40,583 nucleotides of DNA from Pseudomonadota bacterium (GTDB lineage: Bacteria > Pseudomonadota > Gammaproteobacteria > Pseudomonadales > Pseudohongiellaceae). The stretch's first letter is position 1, and the number at the start of each line of letters is the position of its first letter. The stretch spans positions 1 to 40,583 of the forward strand of contig JAQBSZ010000037.1 in assembly GCA_027623555.1 (NCBI GenBank), read 5' to 3'. This document shows positions 24,299-33,674 of the stretch, in pieces. Position numbers and translations under genes: made by a program. The notes under the pieces are model-generated. The model saw only the letters and a list, made by a program, of their open reading frames with translations. It had not been told where the DNA came from and made no database searches.

Positions 24299-25330
24299 TT
24301 ACTTCCACTGGCTTGCTGGTTCGTTCGGGTCAGAGCGCAGGAAGCTGATCAGATCGGTGTGAAACTGATCCGGTATTTCGATCTGTGGTGCATGACCGAT
24401 GCCCGGATACAGCAGGATCGTTGAGTTCTGCAGCTCGCTGTTCACGTGATGAGCCAGCTCCACGAAATTCGCCGCCAGGCCATCTTCTTCGCCCGACAGA
24501 ATCAGGGCTTTGCTGTCGATGTGCTGCCAATCGTAAACCACCGGGTCATCATAGAGCATCTGTCCCTGCAAACGGCGAACTATTGCATAGTTAGGATAGT
24601 CGCCACTCAGCGTTTGGCCCCACTGACGGCGCACGAATTCCAGGTGGGCCGGTGGCCAGTCCTTCGGGAAGTAGCGCTGATGACCCGCCAGGATCGAGCG
24701 GTAGCTGGTGACGCCGGGCGAGCCTGCGAACGGATCGTTCCAGGGTCGGCTTTGGCGCTGGTCGGTAAGCCCGATCTGATTCACCAAGACCACATGAGTG
24801 GTGATGTCCGGATACAGCATGGCGAAGCGACTCACCACCATGCCACCCATGGAGTGCCCGACTATGGCGACTTCGTCTATGCCCAACTCATCGAGCAGCG
24901 ACTTCATATTGGCGGCGACGAAATTGAAGTTGTAGGGAATGACCGGCTTGGACGACTTGCCGTAGCCGATACGATCCACCGCCAGCACTCGAAAGCCGGC
25001 GTCTGTCAGCGCCTTGATGGTCGGCGCGTAAGCTTCGGCGTAGAAATTCATGCCGTGTTGCCACAACACCGTCTGGCCATTGCCGCGACCGGAAGGCGGC
25101 ACGTCCATGTAGGCCATGCGCATATCCACACCGAACCGGTTCAGCTCGAGAAAATGTACCGGATAAGGGTAGGGGATTTCCTCAAAGTTGATACCCACTG
25201 GTCCCCAGTGGGCGGGGGGCTCAGATGGCGGTTCGGCAGGCCACTCTTCGTCAGCCTGTAAGGTAGTCGCGCTCATGCTGAACAGTAACGCGCTCATGAT
25301 GGTGATGGTCCATTGCTTGCTTATTGACAT
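24299..25330 (-). CDS. Exported alpha/beta hydrolase
   Basis: A 343-residue alpha/beta hydrolase with a Sec signal peptide (1-26, cleavage near LQA). The nucleophile is Ser160 in GHSMGG, the oxyanion-side motif is QHGMNF (91-96), the acid is probably in SGEEDGLA and the catalytic His is in GIGHAPQIE near the end. I start at ATG 25330, which has an AGGAAC-like site upstream. The longer frame to 25468 overlaps the neighbouring gene's end and lacks a signal. Probable ester or lactone hydrolase in the periplasm; the substrate is unknown. It follows the class C beta-lactamase-like gene by 58 bp on the same strand, and a broken dehalogenase lies just downstream. Confidence 0.84.
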   Translation of the reverse strand: MSISKQWTITIMSALLFSMSATTLQADEEWPAEPPSEPPAHWGPVGINFEEIPYPYPVHFLELNRFGVDMRMAYMDVPPSGRGNGQTVLWQHGMNFYAEAYAPTIKALTDAGFRVLAVDRIGYGKSSKPVIPYNFNFVAANMKSLLDELGIDEVAIVGHSMGGMVVSRFAMLYPDITTHVVLVNQIGLTDQRQSRPWNDPFAGSPGVTSYRSILAGHQRYFPKDWPPAHLEFVRRQWGQTLSGDYPNYAIVRRLQGQMLYDDPVVYDWQHIDSKALILSGEEDGLAANFVELAHHVNSELQNSTILLYPGIGHAPQIEIPDQFHTDLISFLRSDPNEPASQWK

Positions 25331-25388
25331 ACTGCAGTTCCTGATTTGGGTTTTTAGTTGATGAGTGAATAGAAGCTCGGGTCTCAAG

Positions 25389-26735
25389 TCAGATTCCCTT
25401 GGGTTCCATGATCGATTGATAGACCAGGCGCTGGGAGGTCGAACGAACATCGGGAATGCCCGCGCCACCCTGTTGTATCATGCCGACGAACACCAGGTCT
25501 TCAACCGGATCGATCCAGAACCAGGTGCCGGCAGCACCGCCCCAGTAATAGGTGCCCGCGGAATAGCTCTCTGCCTCGACCGGATCTTCGATCACGGCAA
25601 AGTCCAGGCCGAATGAAGTGCCACGTGACCCCAGTACGGACCCGGCCATGTTGGCAGGTGTCTGGTCGCGATGCATCAGGTCAACCGTCAGCGGTGCGAG
25701 GATGCGTACGCCATCCAGTTCGCCACCATTGAGTAACATCTGGCTGAAGCGCATATAGTCCATGGTGCTTGATACCAGGCCACCACCGCCGGATTCAAAC
25801 ACCGGGTCTTCCAGGAAGTCAGCACCCGGAAACAGTTCTGCTGCCGTGAGCTTTCCGCTGTCGTCATAATTGTAAATCTGCGCAAACCGGGAGGCCTTCT
25901 CGGCCGGCACATGGAAGTCGGTGTCGGTCATTCCCAGAGGCTCGAAGATGCGCTCTTCCAGAAAGGCACCGAAGGATTGTCCGGCGAGCTTCTCTACCAG
26001 ATAACCCTGCACGTCAACCGAGACGCTGTACTCCCAGGTCGAACCGGGCTGGTGCTTGAGGGGAATTGCACCGAGCTTGGCGGTAAATTCAGCCAAGGTG
26101 TCGCCAGTGTCGAGCAAACCGGCGCGCTGGTAACTTGAGTCCACCGCAGATGCCGCGAAAATTCCATAGGTTAGTCCGCCGGTATGACTCATCAGCTGCC
26201 GAATCGTCATCTTGTGGTTCTGCGGTTCGGTGAGGATGTTGCCGTCGGCATCGGTGCCGGCGAACACCTGCAGATTCTTGAACTCAGGCAGGTATTTCTC
26301 CACCGGATCGGCCAGTCGAAACTTGCCTTCTTCATACAGAATCATCAGTGCAACGCCGGTAATGGGCTTGGTCATGGAGTAGATGCGGAAGATGGCGTCG
26401 TTTGTCATCGGCGCCTGGGCTTCCAGGTCGCGATAACCTACTGACTCGAAATGCACGATCTTGTTGTCTCTGGCCGCCATCGTCACCACACCGGCCAGTT
26501 TTCCTTCATCGACGAAACCCTGCATGGCCTGGGTGACTCTGTCGAGCCGGGCTGAATCCATGCCGACTGATTCCGGGGCAACCATTTCCAGAGCTCGGCC
26601 TGAATTGGAGCCCGCGCCAGACTGCACACTGGCAGAGTCAGTCGCCGGTGCACAGGCGGCCAGCATGACGACACAAAAAGCGAACAGCGTTCTTGTGAAC
26701 AGATTTGTTCCAGCACTTTTTATTGTTAGTAACAT
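25389..26735 (-). CDS. Serine hydrolase lipoprotein, class C beta-lactamase/esterase family
   Basis: A 448-residue lipoprotein (lipobox LAAC, C28) of the beta-lactamase class C / EstB esterase family. The Ser-x-x-Lys motif is S120-M-T-K123 and the second motif is Y236-S-V, which replaces the Y-x-N of true AmpC enzymes and is common in esterases. A late YYWGGAAGTWFWIDP segment (about 398-412) is also typical of the group. AGAGGA precedes the ATG. Esterase or D-peptidase activity is more likely than antibiotic hydrolysis. It lies 44 bp downstream of the PQQ dehydrogenase gene, so possibly one transcript. Confidence 0.88.
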   Translation of the reverse strand: MLLTIKSAGTNLFTRTLFAFCVVMLAACAPATDSASVQSGAGSNSGRALEMVAPESVGMDSARLDRVTQAMQGFVDEGKLAGVVTMAARDNKIVHFESVGYRDLEAQAPMTNDAIFRIYSMTKPITGVALMILYEEGKFRLADPVEKYLPEFKNLQVFAGTDADGNILTEPQNHKMTIRQLMSHTGGLTYGIFAASAVDSSYQRAGLLDTGDTLAEFTAKLGAIPLKHQPGSTWEYSVSVDVQGYLVEKLAGQSFGAFLEERIFEPLGMTDTDFHVPAEKASRFAQIYNYDDSGKLTAAELFPGADFLEDPVFESGGGGLVSSTMDYMRFSQMLLNGGELDGVRILAPLTVDLMHRDQTPANMAGSVLGSRGTSFGLDFAVIEDPVEAESYSAGTYYWGGAAGTWFWIDPVEDLVFVGMIQQGGAGIPDVRSTSQRLVYQSIMEPKGI

Positions 26736-26779
26736 TGCGTAATCCTCTTCTTCTTCTGATGCAGTGACATTATCTAATT

Positions 26780-28576
26780 CTAATTGGAGGGTAAAGCGAA
26801 CACGAACAGGTTCGCTCCCCGGCTCGGTCGTAATTCAGGTGTCAGGTTTACCTGTCCACCACCGGTATTGACGGCCACATATTGTACGCCAGCCACCGCA
26901 TAGGTAATCGGGTATCCGCTGACCGACGAGCCCAGGTTTATCTCCCACAGGATCTCACCCGTCTCATGATCGAAGGCCCGAAAGCGGCCATTGGCATCAC
27001 CGCCGAAGATAAGGCCTCCACCGGTAGCAGCCAATGACATGGTGCCAGCTCGTTGCTCGAATAGCCATTCCGTTCGTCCGGTTTCCGCCGAGATCGCCCG
27101 CACCGTACCGAGGTTGGTGGTGCCAGGTGTTACCTGGTGCCGGGCGGCTAGCTGGTAGATGTCCAGGCCACCCTGACCACCTTCGGTGAGCGCGCGAGCA
27201 GTCTCGCTGTCGAAGTTTCCGGTTGCCAGCATATTGGCGCAGGTATTTCTAAGTGGGTAATACATGATGTTCGTGAGCGGGCTATAGGCTCCCGCCTCCC
27301 AATCCTTGCCACCGGTCCAGGTTGGACAGACAAACACGATCTGTTCTGCTTCCCGGAAGATGACCTCAGGATTCTCAGTGACTGCACCGGAAGCGCCGTC
27401 GATGTCGATAATGACGTTTTGTTGAATGGTGGGTGTTGCCCACAGAAATTCGCCGGTTGCCCGATCCAGCGTGTAGACCACGCCGGTCTTTCCGGGAACA
27501 CCTGTTATGACTTTGCGGGTTTCACCAGAACGAAGGTTAGGATTAATCCAGGTGACTTCGGCAGGGTCCGGTGCAACCCGGGTTTCCACCAGCAATCGCT
27601 CGAATGGATGATCCAGGTCCCAGTGATCATTTAAATGCTGGTAGTACCAGCGAATCTCGCCAGTCGCCACTTCCAGTGCCAGGGTGGAGTTGTGGTACAG
27701 GTGTTTGTTGTCAGTGCCGCCGAGGTAGAACTTCGGAGCAGGAGAAGTCACCGAGGTACCCAGGATGATCAACTTCAGTTCCGGATCGTAGCTTGGCACC
27801 ATCCAGGAGCCCACATGATGGCGATTTTCAAACGGCACGTCACCCCAGGTCTCATCACCGGGTTCGCCGGGGGCCGGGATCAGTCGGCGACGCCACACCT
27901 CTTCGCCAGTACTGGCATTGTGGGCAACCACAACGCAGGCATCGGGACCGCCCCAGGGCCGGCAACTGCGACCGGAGATCGCCAATCCATCGGCAATGAT
28001 TGGACCGGAGCTGTGGGTGGCGGAGTTTACCTGGTAATCCAGTATCTGGGTTTCCCAGACCTGCTCACCGGTCTGGGCGTCGAGCGCGAAGATGTGATTG
28101 TCATCGCTGGTGTTGATGATCTTGTCTTCATAGATGGCGATGTTGCGATTGTTACGCGCGTTGCCTCCTACCATCTCGTAGAGGTCTTCCGGAATTGGTC
28201 GGCGATATTCCCAGATCAGGTCGCCCGAGATGGCATCGATAGCCTGAATCACATCATCGGCCTGCGGCACGTAGAGCACGCCGTTGTAGGCCAGCGGTGT
28301 GATCTCCCCGGTGCCAGTGGCGAGGTCCCGGGTCCATACCAGGCGTAGTTGATCGACATTGTCCTGATCGATCTGATCCAGGGGACTATAGCCCCAGCTG
28401 TCCAGCGTGCGCCGCCACATCAGCCAGTCAGCAGCGGCCGGGTCTTGCAGCATGGCATCGGTCACCGGAATAAACGGTCGGGAAGACTGGGCCTGGGTGG
28501 CAATAGGCAAACCAGCCAATAGCAGCAGGCTGAGGATGAACTGCAAGTGCAGCGTGGGGTTAGATTTACCTGGCAT
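26780..28576 (-). CDS. PQQ-dependent dehydrogenase (quinoprotein)
   Basis: A 598-residue periplasmic quinoprotein (signal peptide 1-30, cleavage near TQAQ) with an eight-bladed propeller. Repeated tryptophan-docking motifs are visible, for example AIDAISGDLIWEYRRP, ALDAQTGEQVWE, ALEVATGEIRWYY, TLDRATGEFLWATP and AFDHETGEILWE. The probable catalytic Asp is in NDHWDLDHPF. The vicinal Cys-Cys of classical methanol and ethanol dehydrogenases is not seen, and there is no heme c domain, so electrons must leave through another carrier. GGGAG precedes the ATG. It would oxidise an alcohol or related compound of unknown identity. Confidence 0.88.
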   Translation of the reverse strand: MPGKSNPTLHLQFILSLLLLAGLPIATQAQSSRPFIPVTDAMLQDPAAADWLMWRRTLDSWGYSPLDQIDQDNVDQLRLVWTRDLATGTGEITPLAYNGVLYVPQADDVIQAIDAISGDLIWEYRRPIPEDLYEMVGGNARNNRNIAIYEDKIINTSDDNHIFALDAQTGEQVWETQILDYQVNSATHSSGPIIADGLAISGRSCRPWGGPDACVVVAHNASTGEEVWRRRLIPAPGEPGDETWGDVPFENRHHVGSWMVPSYDPELKLIILGTSVTSPAPKFYLGGTDNKHLYHNSTLALEVATGEIRWYYQHLNDHWDLDHPFERLLVETRVAPDPAEVTWINPNLRSGETRKVITGVPGKTGVVYTLDRATGEFLWATPTIQQNVIIDIDGASGAVTENPEVIFREAEQIVFVCPTWTGGKDWEAGAYSPLTNIMYYPLRNTCANMLATGNFDSETARALTEGGQGGLDIYQLAARHQVTPGTTNLGTVRAISAETGRTEWLFEQRAGTMSLAATGGGLIFGGDANGRFRAFDHETGEILWEINLGSSVSGYPITYAVAGVQYVAVNTGGGQVNLTPELRPSRGANLFVFALPSN

Positions 28577-28649
28577 TGCAAACTCCCATCAATCGTTATT
28601 GGTAAGAAGCTGGCTCAATAAACAGGGCCAGGTCTCTTTTTTTAGTGGG

Positions 28650-28676
28650 AAAAAAAGGGTGAGCTTGCGCTCACCC
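28650..28676 (-). terminator. Intrinsic terminator of the DUF1592-DUF1552-DLQGVW operon
   Basis: GGGTGAGC and GCTCACCC (28657-28664 and 28669-28676) form an 8-bp stem with a TTGC loop on the plus strand. Read on the minus strand, it is followed at once by seven T residues (28656-28650). It lies 34 bp after the stop codon at 28710. Confidence 0.9.
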
Positions 28677-28709
28677 CTGGAATTTGTTTCCTGAATTTTA
28701 CAGTGGCAG

Positions 28710-29711
28710 TTAGTTTCCTGCCGACATCCTCTCCTCGGCACGATGCCCGGACAGAATGTTCGTCATGCCGTAGTTGCCTTCGTGGCAGGCATACTCGTAA
28801 ATCTTGTCCGGCGACTTATCGAAGATAATCTCCCGGGTATAAGGTGCTGTATAGGAGCCCGGGTCGTGAGAAGTGAACTGATACTGCATGGCGTGCTCCC
28901 CGGTGCGAGTCAGTCGCTCGACATTTACCTTCTTGCTGGAGTCAGGACCGGAGCTGCTGGCATCTGAATAATTCGTGGTTTCGATAACCAGGGTATCGCC
29001 TTCCCACCAGCCGCGAGAATCGCCATGCCACAGCTGTACTTTGCCATCAACATGGGGTTGTTCGACGATGGGGACAATGCGCACGTCGTGGGCCATCTCC
29101 TGGATTATTGCCACGGTCTGCTGCGACTGCACGATCTGCCAGTAGCTGTTGTAACCGGAACCCAGCCGTGGAGCGCCGAAGGACAGGCAGCGCTCGCCCA
29201 GCGGGCGATCAGTCCAGGAGTCAGCCGGGTGGTCTTCCCGGTGTTGTCGCAAGGCCCGCTCCGCCGCGATTGCCTCTTCGGTGCGAGGTGGAAACTTGCC
29301 ATTTGGCGGATCGGTAATCTGGGAGGTGCGCCGGTGAATAGTGCGTTCGGCCATCCACTGGGAATCATAGTTTCCAGTGGAAGGGTCATAGGAAGTAATC
29401 TCGCCGCTAAAGGCCGCCTGCAATACACCTTCACCAAACAGTGCGTCGGCGCCGGCCGCTTCGATTTCGGCGATGCGCCGTTTCAGGAAACTCACATCTT
29501 CATCGGTGAGATATTGCTTGTCGCCGAATACATCGGGGCGCTCCACCGGCGTGATGGTGTTGTTTTCCCATACACCCTGCAGATCCGGGTGGCCATCGAT
29601 AGTGCGGGGCAGTTCCCAGTCGCTGCCTGCCTGTGCCAGGACCTGTGTAGGGGTCAGCATCAATGCCGAGGCTGCGAGAAGTGCAAGCGTGGTATTCAGT
29701 AGTGTTTTCAT
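28710..29711 (-). CDS. Exported 'DLQGVW' family protein, paralogue 2
   Basis: A 333-residue exported protein (signal peptide about 1-27, cleavage near VLAQ), homologous to the protein at 17830-18780. Shared blocks are GHPDLQGVWENNTITPVERP, HPADSWTDR, GSGYNSYWQI, AHDVRIVPI, GWWEGDTLVIET and YEYACHEGNYGMTNIL. It is longer in the N-terminal half, with an extra IAEIEAAGADALFGEG segment. The activity is unknown. The start at 29711 is chosen because the signal peptide begins there and AAAGGG lies upstream; an in-frame ATG at 29738 is the alternative. It is the last gene of the DUF1592-DUF1552 operon, just ahead of a strong terminator, so its function is probably linked to that pair. Confidence 0.75.
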   Translation of the reverse strand: MKTLLNTTLALLAASALMLTPTQVLAQAGSDWELPRTIDGHPDLQGVWENNTITPVERPDVFGDKQYLTDEDVSFLKRRIAEIEAAGADALFGEGVLQAAFSGEITSYDPSTGNYDSQWMAERTIHRRTSQITDPPNGKFPPRTEEAIAAERALRQHREDHPADSWTDRPLGERCLSFGAPRLGSGYNSYWQIVQSQQTVAIIQEMAHDVRIVPIVEQPHVDGKVQLWHGDSRGWWEGDTLVIETTNYSDASSSGPDSSKKVNVERLTRTGEHAMQYQFTSHDPGSYTAPYTREIIFDKSPDKIYEYACHEGNYGMTNILSGHRAEERMSAGN

Positions 29712-29781
29712 GAAGGAGCCCTTTATGAACATTGTCATCAGTCAAGAGTATAAATGTTTCAATAAAACAAATTGTTACTAA

Positions 29782-31086
29782 TTATAACGGCAGCCTGCCC
29801 GTAGCATCTCCCAGCGCGTCGATCGGCACGTTGAGCCGGTCCAGCAGGGTCAGATGCAGGTTCGTGATTGGGGTGCCTTCGGGATATTGCAGGTGATAGC
29901 CGCCTCTTTCCACCGCGCTGCCCGCCAACAGAATGGGTAGATCGGCGGAGTAGTGCGAATTGCTGTCGGCCATGCCGGCACCATAGAGGATCGTGGAATT
30001 ATCCAGCAGCGAGCCATCGCCGTCAGGGGTAGAGCGCATGCGCTCGAGAAACTCGGCGAAGAACGCCACATGGTATTGATTGATCTTTAACAGCTTCGCC
30101 AGCTTCTCCGGATCATTCTGGTGATGAGAGATCGGATGGTGAGCATCGGGTACGCCAATCTCGGCATAGGTGCGACCGGTAATCTCCCGTCCCATCATGA
30201 ACGTGACGACGCGGGTCATGTCGGTCTCGAAGGCCAGCGCCATCATGTCGAACATGAGCCTGGCGTGCTCGGCAAACGTATCGGGAATTCCGGCGGGTTG
30301 ATCGATCACCGGCAGCTCGCGATCGCCTTGCGATTCGGCCATCTGGATGCGCCGCTCAACGTCACGCACGGCGTCCAGGTACTGGTCCAGTTTGGTCTGA
30401 TCGCTGACACCGAGTTCTCGCGACAGAGCACTGGCGCGTTCGGTCACCGAATCCAGTAGGCTGGCATCTTTGCTCAGGCGTGCCTTACGGACTTCCGGGT
30501 TGGTGCTGCCGCTATCCCCGAACAGGCGTTCAAAAACCGCGCGGGGATTATTCTCCATCGGCAGCGGAGTGGTTTCATTCGCCCAGCAGATCGTGTTGGT
30601 GTAGGCGCAACTGAAGCCCTCGTCGCAAGAGCCGGCGAAGTCGCGTCCGTCGATAGCCAGTTCCAGGGTGGCCAGTTGGGTCTCTTTGCCCAATACCCTG
30701 CCGGCAATCTGGTCTATGGAGATACCGGCACGCAGATTCGAGCCATTGTCTCGGGTTGAGGCGACGCCGGTGAGGAAACGGGTGGACGCCCGGGCATGGG
30801 GGCCTTCCCCGTCGACGCCATTCAGGCCAGTCAGTACGCGCAGCTTGTCCCGAAACGGCTCCATGGGCTTGAGAATGGAAGGAAACTCGAACCCGGTTCC
30901 CACCGTGCCGGGAGTCCAGTGATCCATGCGCATACCGTTCGGTACATAAACGATACCCAGACGCTGGATTGGCGCAGGTGAATTCGCCAACGCCGGCACC
31001 ATGGCGTCCAGCAGGGGTAGCGCCAGTGCCGCGCCGAGGCCACGCAGGACGGCGCGACGCGGTATAGCCTTCTTCATTATGATCAT
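29782..31086 (-). CDS. DUF1552 domain-containing protein, Tat-exported
   Basis: A 434-residue protein of the DUF1552 family. The leader PRRAVLRGLGAALALPLLDA is a twin-arginine signal. Family-like blocks include LGIVYVPNGMRMDHWTP, GLNGVDGEGPHARAS, SIDQIAGRVLGKET, a TRVVTFMMGREI segment and STILYGAGMADSNSHYSADLPILLAG. The start ATG overlaps the stop of the upstream DUF1592 gene by 4 bases (ATGA), so translation is coupled; GGAG sits 9 bases before it. DUF1552 almost always accompanies a DUF1592 cytochrome-like protein. The biochemical role is unknown, but the pair parallels DUF1501/PSD1 found earlier in this window. Confidence 0.9.
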   Translation of the reverse strand: MIIMKKAIPRRAVLRGLGAALALPLLDAMVPALANSPAPIQRLGIVYVPNGMRMDHWTPGTVGTGFEFPSILKPMEPFRDKLRVLTGLNGVDGEGPHARASTRFLTGVASTRDNGSNLRAGISIDQIAGRVLGKETQLATLELAIDGRDFAGSCDEGFSCAYTNTICWANETTPLPMENNPRAVFERLFGDSGSTNPEVRKARLSKDASLLDSVTERASALSRELGVSDQTKLDQYLDAVRDVERRIQMAESQGDRELPVIDQPAGIPDTFAEHARLMFDMMALAFETDMTRVVTFMMGREITGRTYAEIGVPDAHHPISHHQNDPEKLAKLLKINQYHVAFFAEFLERMRSTPDGDGSLLDNSTILYGAGMADSNSHYSADLPILLAGSAVERGGYHLQYPEGTPITNLHLTLLDRLNVPIDALGDATGRLPL

Positions 31087-33539
31087 GATTCTGAGCTCCG
31101 CATGCGAAATGGGGTACTTTGCACGATACCCACGATGATAGACGACCAGCTGTAATTCTCCAATGCCCCATCACGAACAATTGCCCGCACCGTGGGCTTG
31201 TCAAAATACTCCGGTGGCCGGCCCATGGCATAGGCCAGCAGCTTTTCGGTAACTGTGCCGACAAACTCGTCGCGCCGCTCCAGCAGCAACGACCTTAATC
31301 CCTGCAGGCCATAGAACTCAGCGCCATTGGGCAGTTGCCCCGAGGCATCGATAGGCAGATCAGCCTCGCCGGTGAGGCGCCAGCGGCCGATGGCATCATA
31401 GTTCTCCAGTGCCAGACCCAGCGGATCCATCGGCGCGTGGCACACCGAACAATTGGGGTCGGCGCGATGTTGCAGCATGCGGTCACGGACCGTGGCAGGC
31501 TGGCCATCGGCCCCGTTTTCCGGCAAATCCGGCACATCCGGCGGCGGCGCAGGGGGCGGCGTACCGAGAATATTGGTCAGCACCCATTTTCCGCGCAATA
31601 CCGGCGAGGTGCGATTGGCATAGGACGTGGCGGTGAGCAGACTGCCCTGGCCCAGGATGCCACCCCGCTGTTCGGCCATGTCACCGTTCAGCGCCACGCG
31701 GCGGAAATGATTGCCGTACACATCGGCAATTCCGTAGTGCTCGGCCAGCCGTTCGTTGACATAGGTGTAGCCGGTGCCGAGCAGATCCAGCAGGCTGCGG
31801 TCTTCCCGAATCAGGCTGTCGAAGAACAGCTCGCTCTCTTGACGAAATGCCTCCCGGAGATTCTCATCGAATTCGGGGAATTCCACCGCATCCGGAACCA
31901 AGCTGCGGAGATTGCGCAGATACAGCCACTGGCCAGCGAAGTTTTGCACCAAGGCCTTCGAACGCGAATCCGCCAGCATGCGCCGGGTTTGTTGTTCGAG
32001 TATCTCCGCATTCAGCAGGCTGTCATCTTCAGCGGCGTCCAATAACTCGTTATCGGGAATGCTGCTCCATATAAAGAAGGACAAACGCGAGGCCAGTTCG
32101 ATACCGCTGAGGGCATAACGGGTTCCGGGTGGCAGATTGCGCGGGTCTCGCTCTACCCGGAACAGAAAATCCGGTGAGATCAGCAGGCGTTCCAGTGCCA
32201 GCTGGATGCCATCATCGAAGCTGCCGTCGAAGCGACCTGCGCGGAAAAAATCCATGAGAATGCTGACGTCCAACCGCTCAATAGGCCGGCGATAGGCGCG
32301 CCGTGCCAGTGAGGCGAGGATGCCGTAGGCACAGGCTTCCTCCGCGCGAGCGGAGCCATCGACGGGATTGCAGGTAAAGATAGTTTGTCGACTCGGGGTG
32401 TTGCCGGGACCACGATTCTCGAATGGCCCAGTGATAGCGACCTGCTCAACGGCGGCATCGCCGTCACGCATTTCATTCACTGCGGCGGCGAATACACTCT
32501 GTGGGGGCTGCAACACACCTTCGGGTTCGCTGAATTTACGCACAAAGGAGACGCCCACTACATGGGGGCCAGCTGTGGCCGGAAAGCGCACCCGCAGGTT
32601 GGCATCGGCGAATAACATGTACTCTTCCCAGGCGCGCTCACCGAACTGGTTGCCGGCATAGCTGGCCGGGGCCTGCAGTACTTCCGGTTCTTCACCTCCA
32701 AAGGTAAACTTGCGCACCAGGACGCCGTCGAGTCTAACCTGCATTTCGTGGCGCGATCCCAAACCGCGAATGTAGTTCACGTAATTGCGGTGCAAGGTGA
32801 TGGCCAGATCGTAATCGCCATCGACAGGGAAATAATGCCGGGCAGCCATGCCGCCACGGGATCCGAACGGCAGGTCGTCACTCATGCGGCCGCCCTGGTT
32901 GAGCAGGATTGGCACGGCATAAGTCTCGGCAACCGGCCCCGGCGGGGCTTTACCCACGGCCAGGCGGGCGGTCTTGCGTGCCGCGGACAGATAGCGTTCC
33001 AGCAGGGCAGGAGAAACAGTGAGCACATCGGCCATGTTGTCGAAACCATAGGCATCGATATCATCGGCAGGGAGCAGTTCTTCCACATCGACTTCGAGCG
33101 ACAATAGGTCGCGCACCGCATTCGCATACTCGGCCCGATTCAGGCGATGCACGGGATCGGTGCGTCCAGGATTGGGCAGGGTCGCCGCCAGCGCATCGAT
33201 TTCTGTCTCAAGCCAGCTTACCAGCGCCAGGTAGGTAGCGGCTTCCGGGCGTGGCATGCCCACCGGTGGCATTCTTCCGGTGCGTAGTTGGGCCAGCACG
33301 CGTTCCGGAATATCTTCGTGCTCACCCACGCCAGACAGGTCGAGATTCTGGAATGAGAGATTCCCCGATTGCAGTGCCTGGTTGTGGCAGGCTATGCAGT
33401 ACTGATTGATCGTGGCATTAAGCAGTTCGCCACCGGCTAAGGATTGCGCCAGGGATGACGGTGACAAAGCCAGGAAGAAGCAAGCGATCAGCAACGCCGA
33501 TGGGCTAGCCAGAGGCGCGGTCGCAGTTCGATAGGCCAT
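31083..33539 (-). CDS. DUF1592 multi-domain protein with heme c site
   Basis: An 818-residue exported protein with the usual order: N-terminal cytochrome-like segment (CIACH, 48-52), DUF1587, DUF1595, DUF1592, DUF1588 and DUF1585. Recognisable pieces are HRLNRAEYANAVRDLL, SRLSFFIWSSIPDNELLDAA, a FAGQWLYLRNL region, LTATSYANRTSPVLRGKW and CSVCHAPMDPLGLALENYD, which carries a second CxxCH. The start ATG 33539 fits the signal peptide (cleavage near SLAQ); the frame is open further upstream to 33680, but that would run into the divergent ankyrin gene. It is the first gene of the operon, followed by overlapping DUF1552. The function is unknown; a periplasmic redox partner is likely. Confidence 0.9.
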   Translation of the reverse strand: MAYRTATAPLASPSALLIACFFLALSPSSLAQSLAGGELLNATINQYCIACHNQALQSGNLSFQNLDLSGVGEHEDIPERVLAQLRTGRMPPVGMPRPEAATYLALVSWLETEIDALAATLPNPGRTDPVHRLNRAEYANAVRDLLSLEVDVEELLPADDIDAYGFDNMADVLTVSPALLERYLSAARKTARLAVGKAPPGPVAETYAVPILLNQGGRMSDDLPFGSRGGMAARHYFPVDGDYDLAITLHRNYVNYIRGLGSRHEMQVRLDGVLVRKFTFGGEEPEVLQAPASYAGNQFGERAWEEYMLFADANLRVRFPATAGPHVVGVSFVRKFSEPEGVLQPPQSVFAAAVNEMRDGDAAVEQVAITGPFENRGPGNTPSRQTIFTCNPVDGSARAEEACAYGILASLARRAYRRPIERLDVSILMDFFRAGRFDGSFDDGIQLALERLLISPDFLFRVERDPRNLPPGTRYALSGIELASRLSFFIWSSIPDNELLDAAEDDSLLNAEILEQQTRRMLADSRSKALVQNFAGQWLYLRNLRSLVPDAVEFPEFDENLREAFRQESELFFDSLIREDRSLLDLLGTGYTYVNERLAEHYGIADVYGNHFRRVALNGDMAEQRGGILGQGSLLTATSYANRTSPVLRGKWVLTNILGTPPPAPPPDVPDLPENGADGQPATVRDRMLQHRADPNCSVCHAPMDPLGLALENYDAIGRWRLTGEADLPIDASGQLPNGAEFYGLQGLRSLLLERRDEFVGTVTEKLLAYAMGRPPEYFDKPTVRAIVRDGALENYSWSSIIVGIVQSTPFRMRSSES

Positions 33540-33674
33540 CTGGCGGATCCTTATCCTGTTTCTATTTATACTTAACTTGTTATCGGCAAGTCTTTGCCAA
33601 ATCAGGTTGCCATGCCCCCATCGGGGTGTCAATTGGGGTGTCATTGCCACAAAGAATGACTTAGGATTTAGCGT

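Noticed and set aside
24446..25261. Long open frame on the plus strand opposite the alpha/beta hydrolase
   Set aside because: It mirrors the codon pattern of a well-supported minus-strand gene and shows no domain; the same holds for similar frames opposite other genes.
25331..25468. Upstream extension of the alpha/beta hydrolase frame
   Set aside because: It overlaps the end of the neighbouring serine hydrolase gene and has no signal-peptide character; the start at 25330 is preferred.
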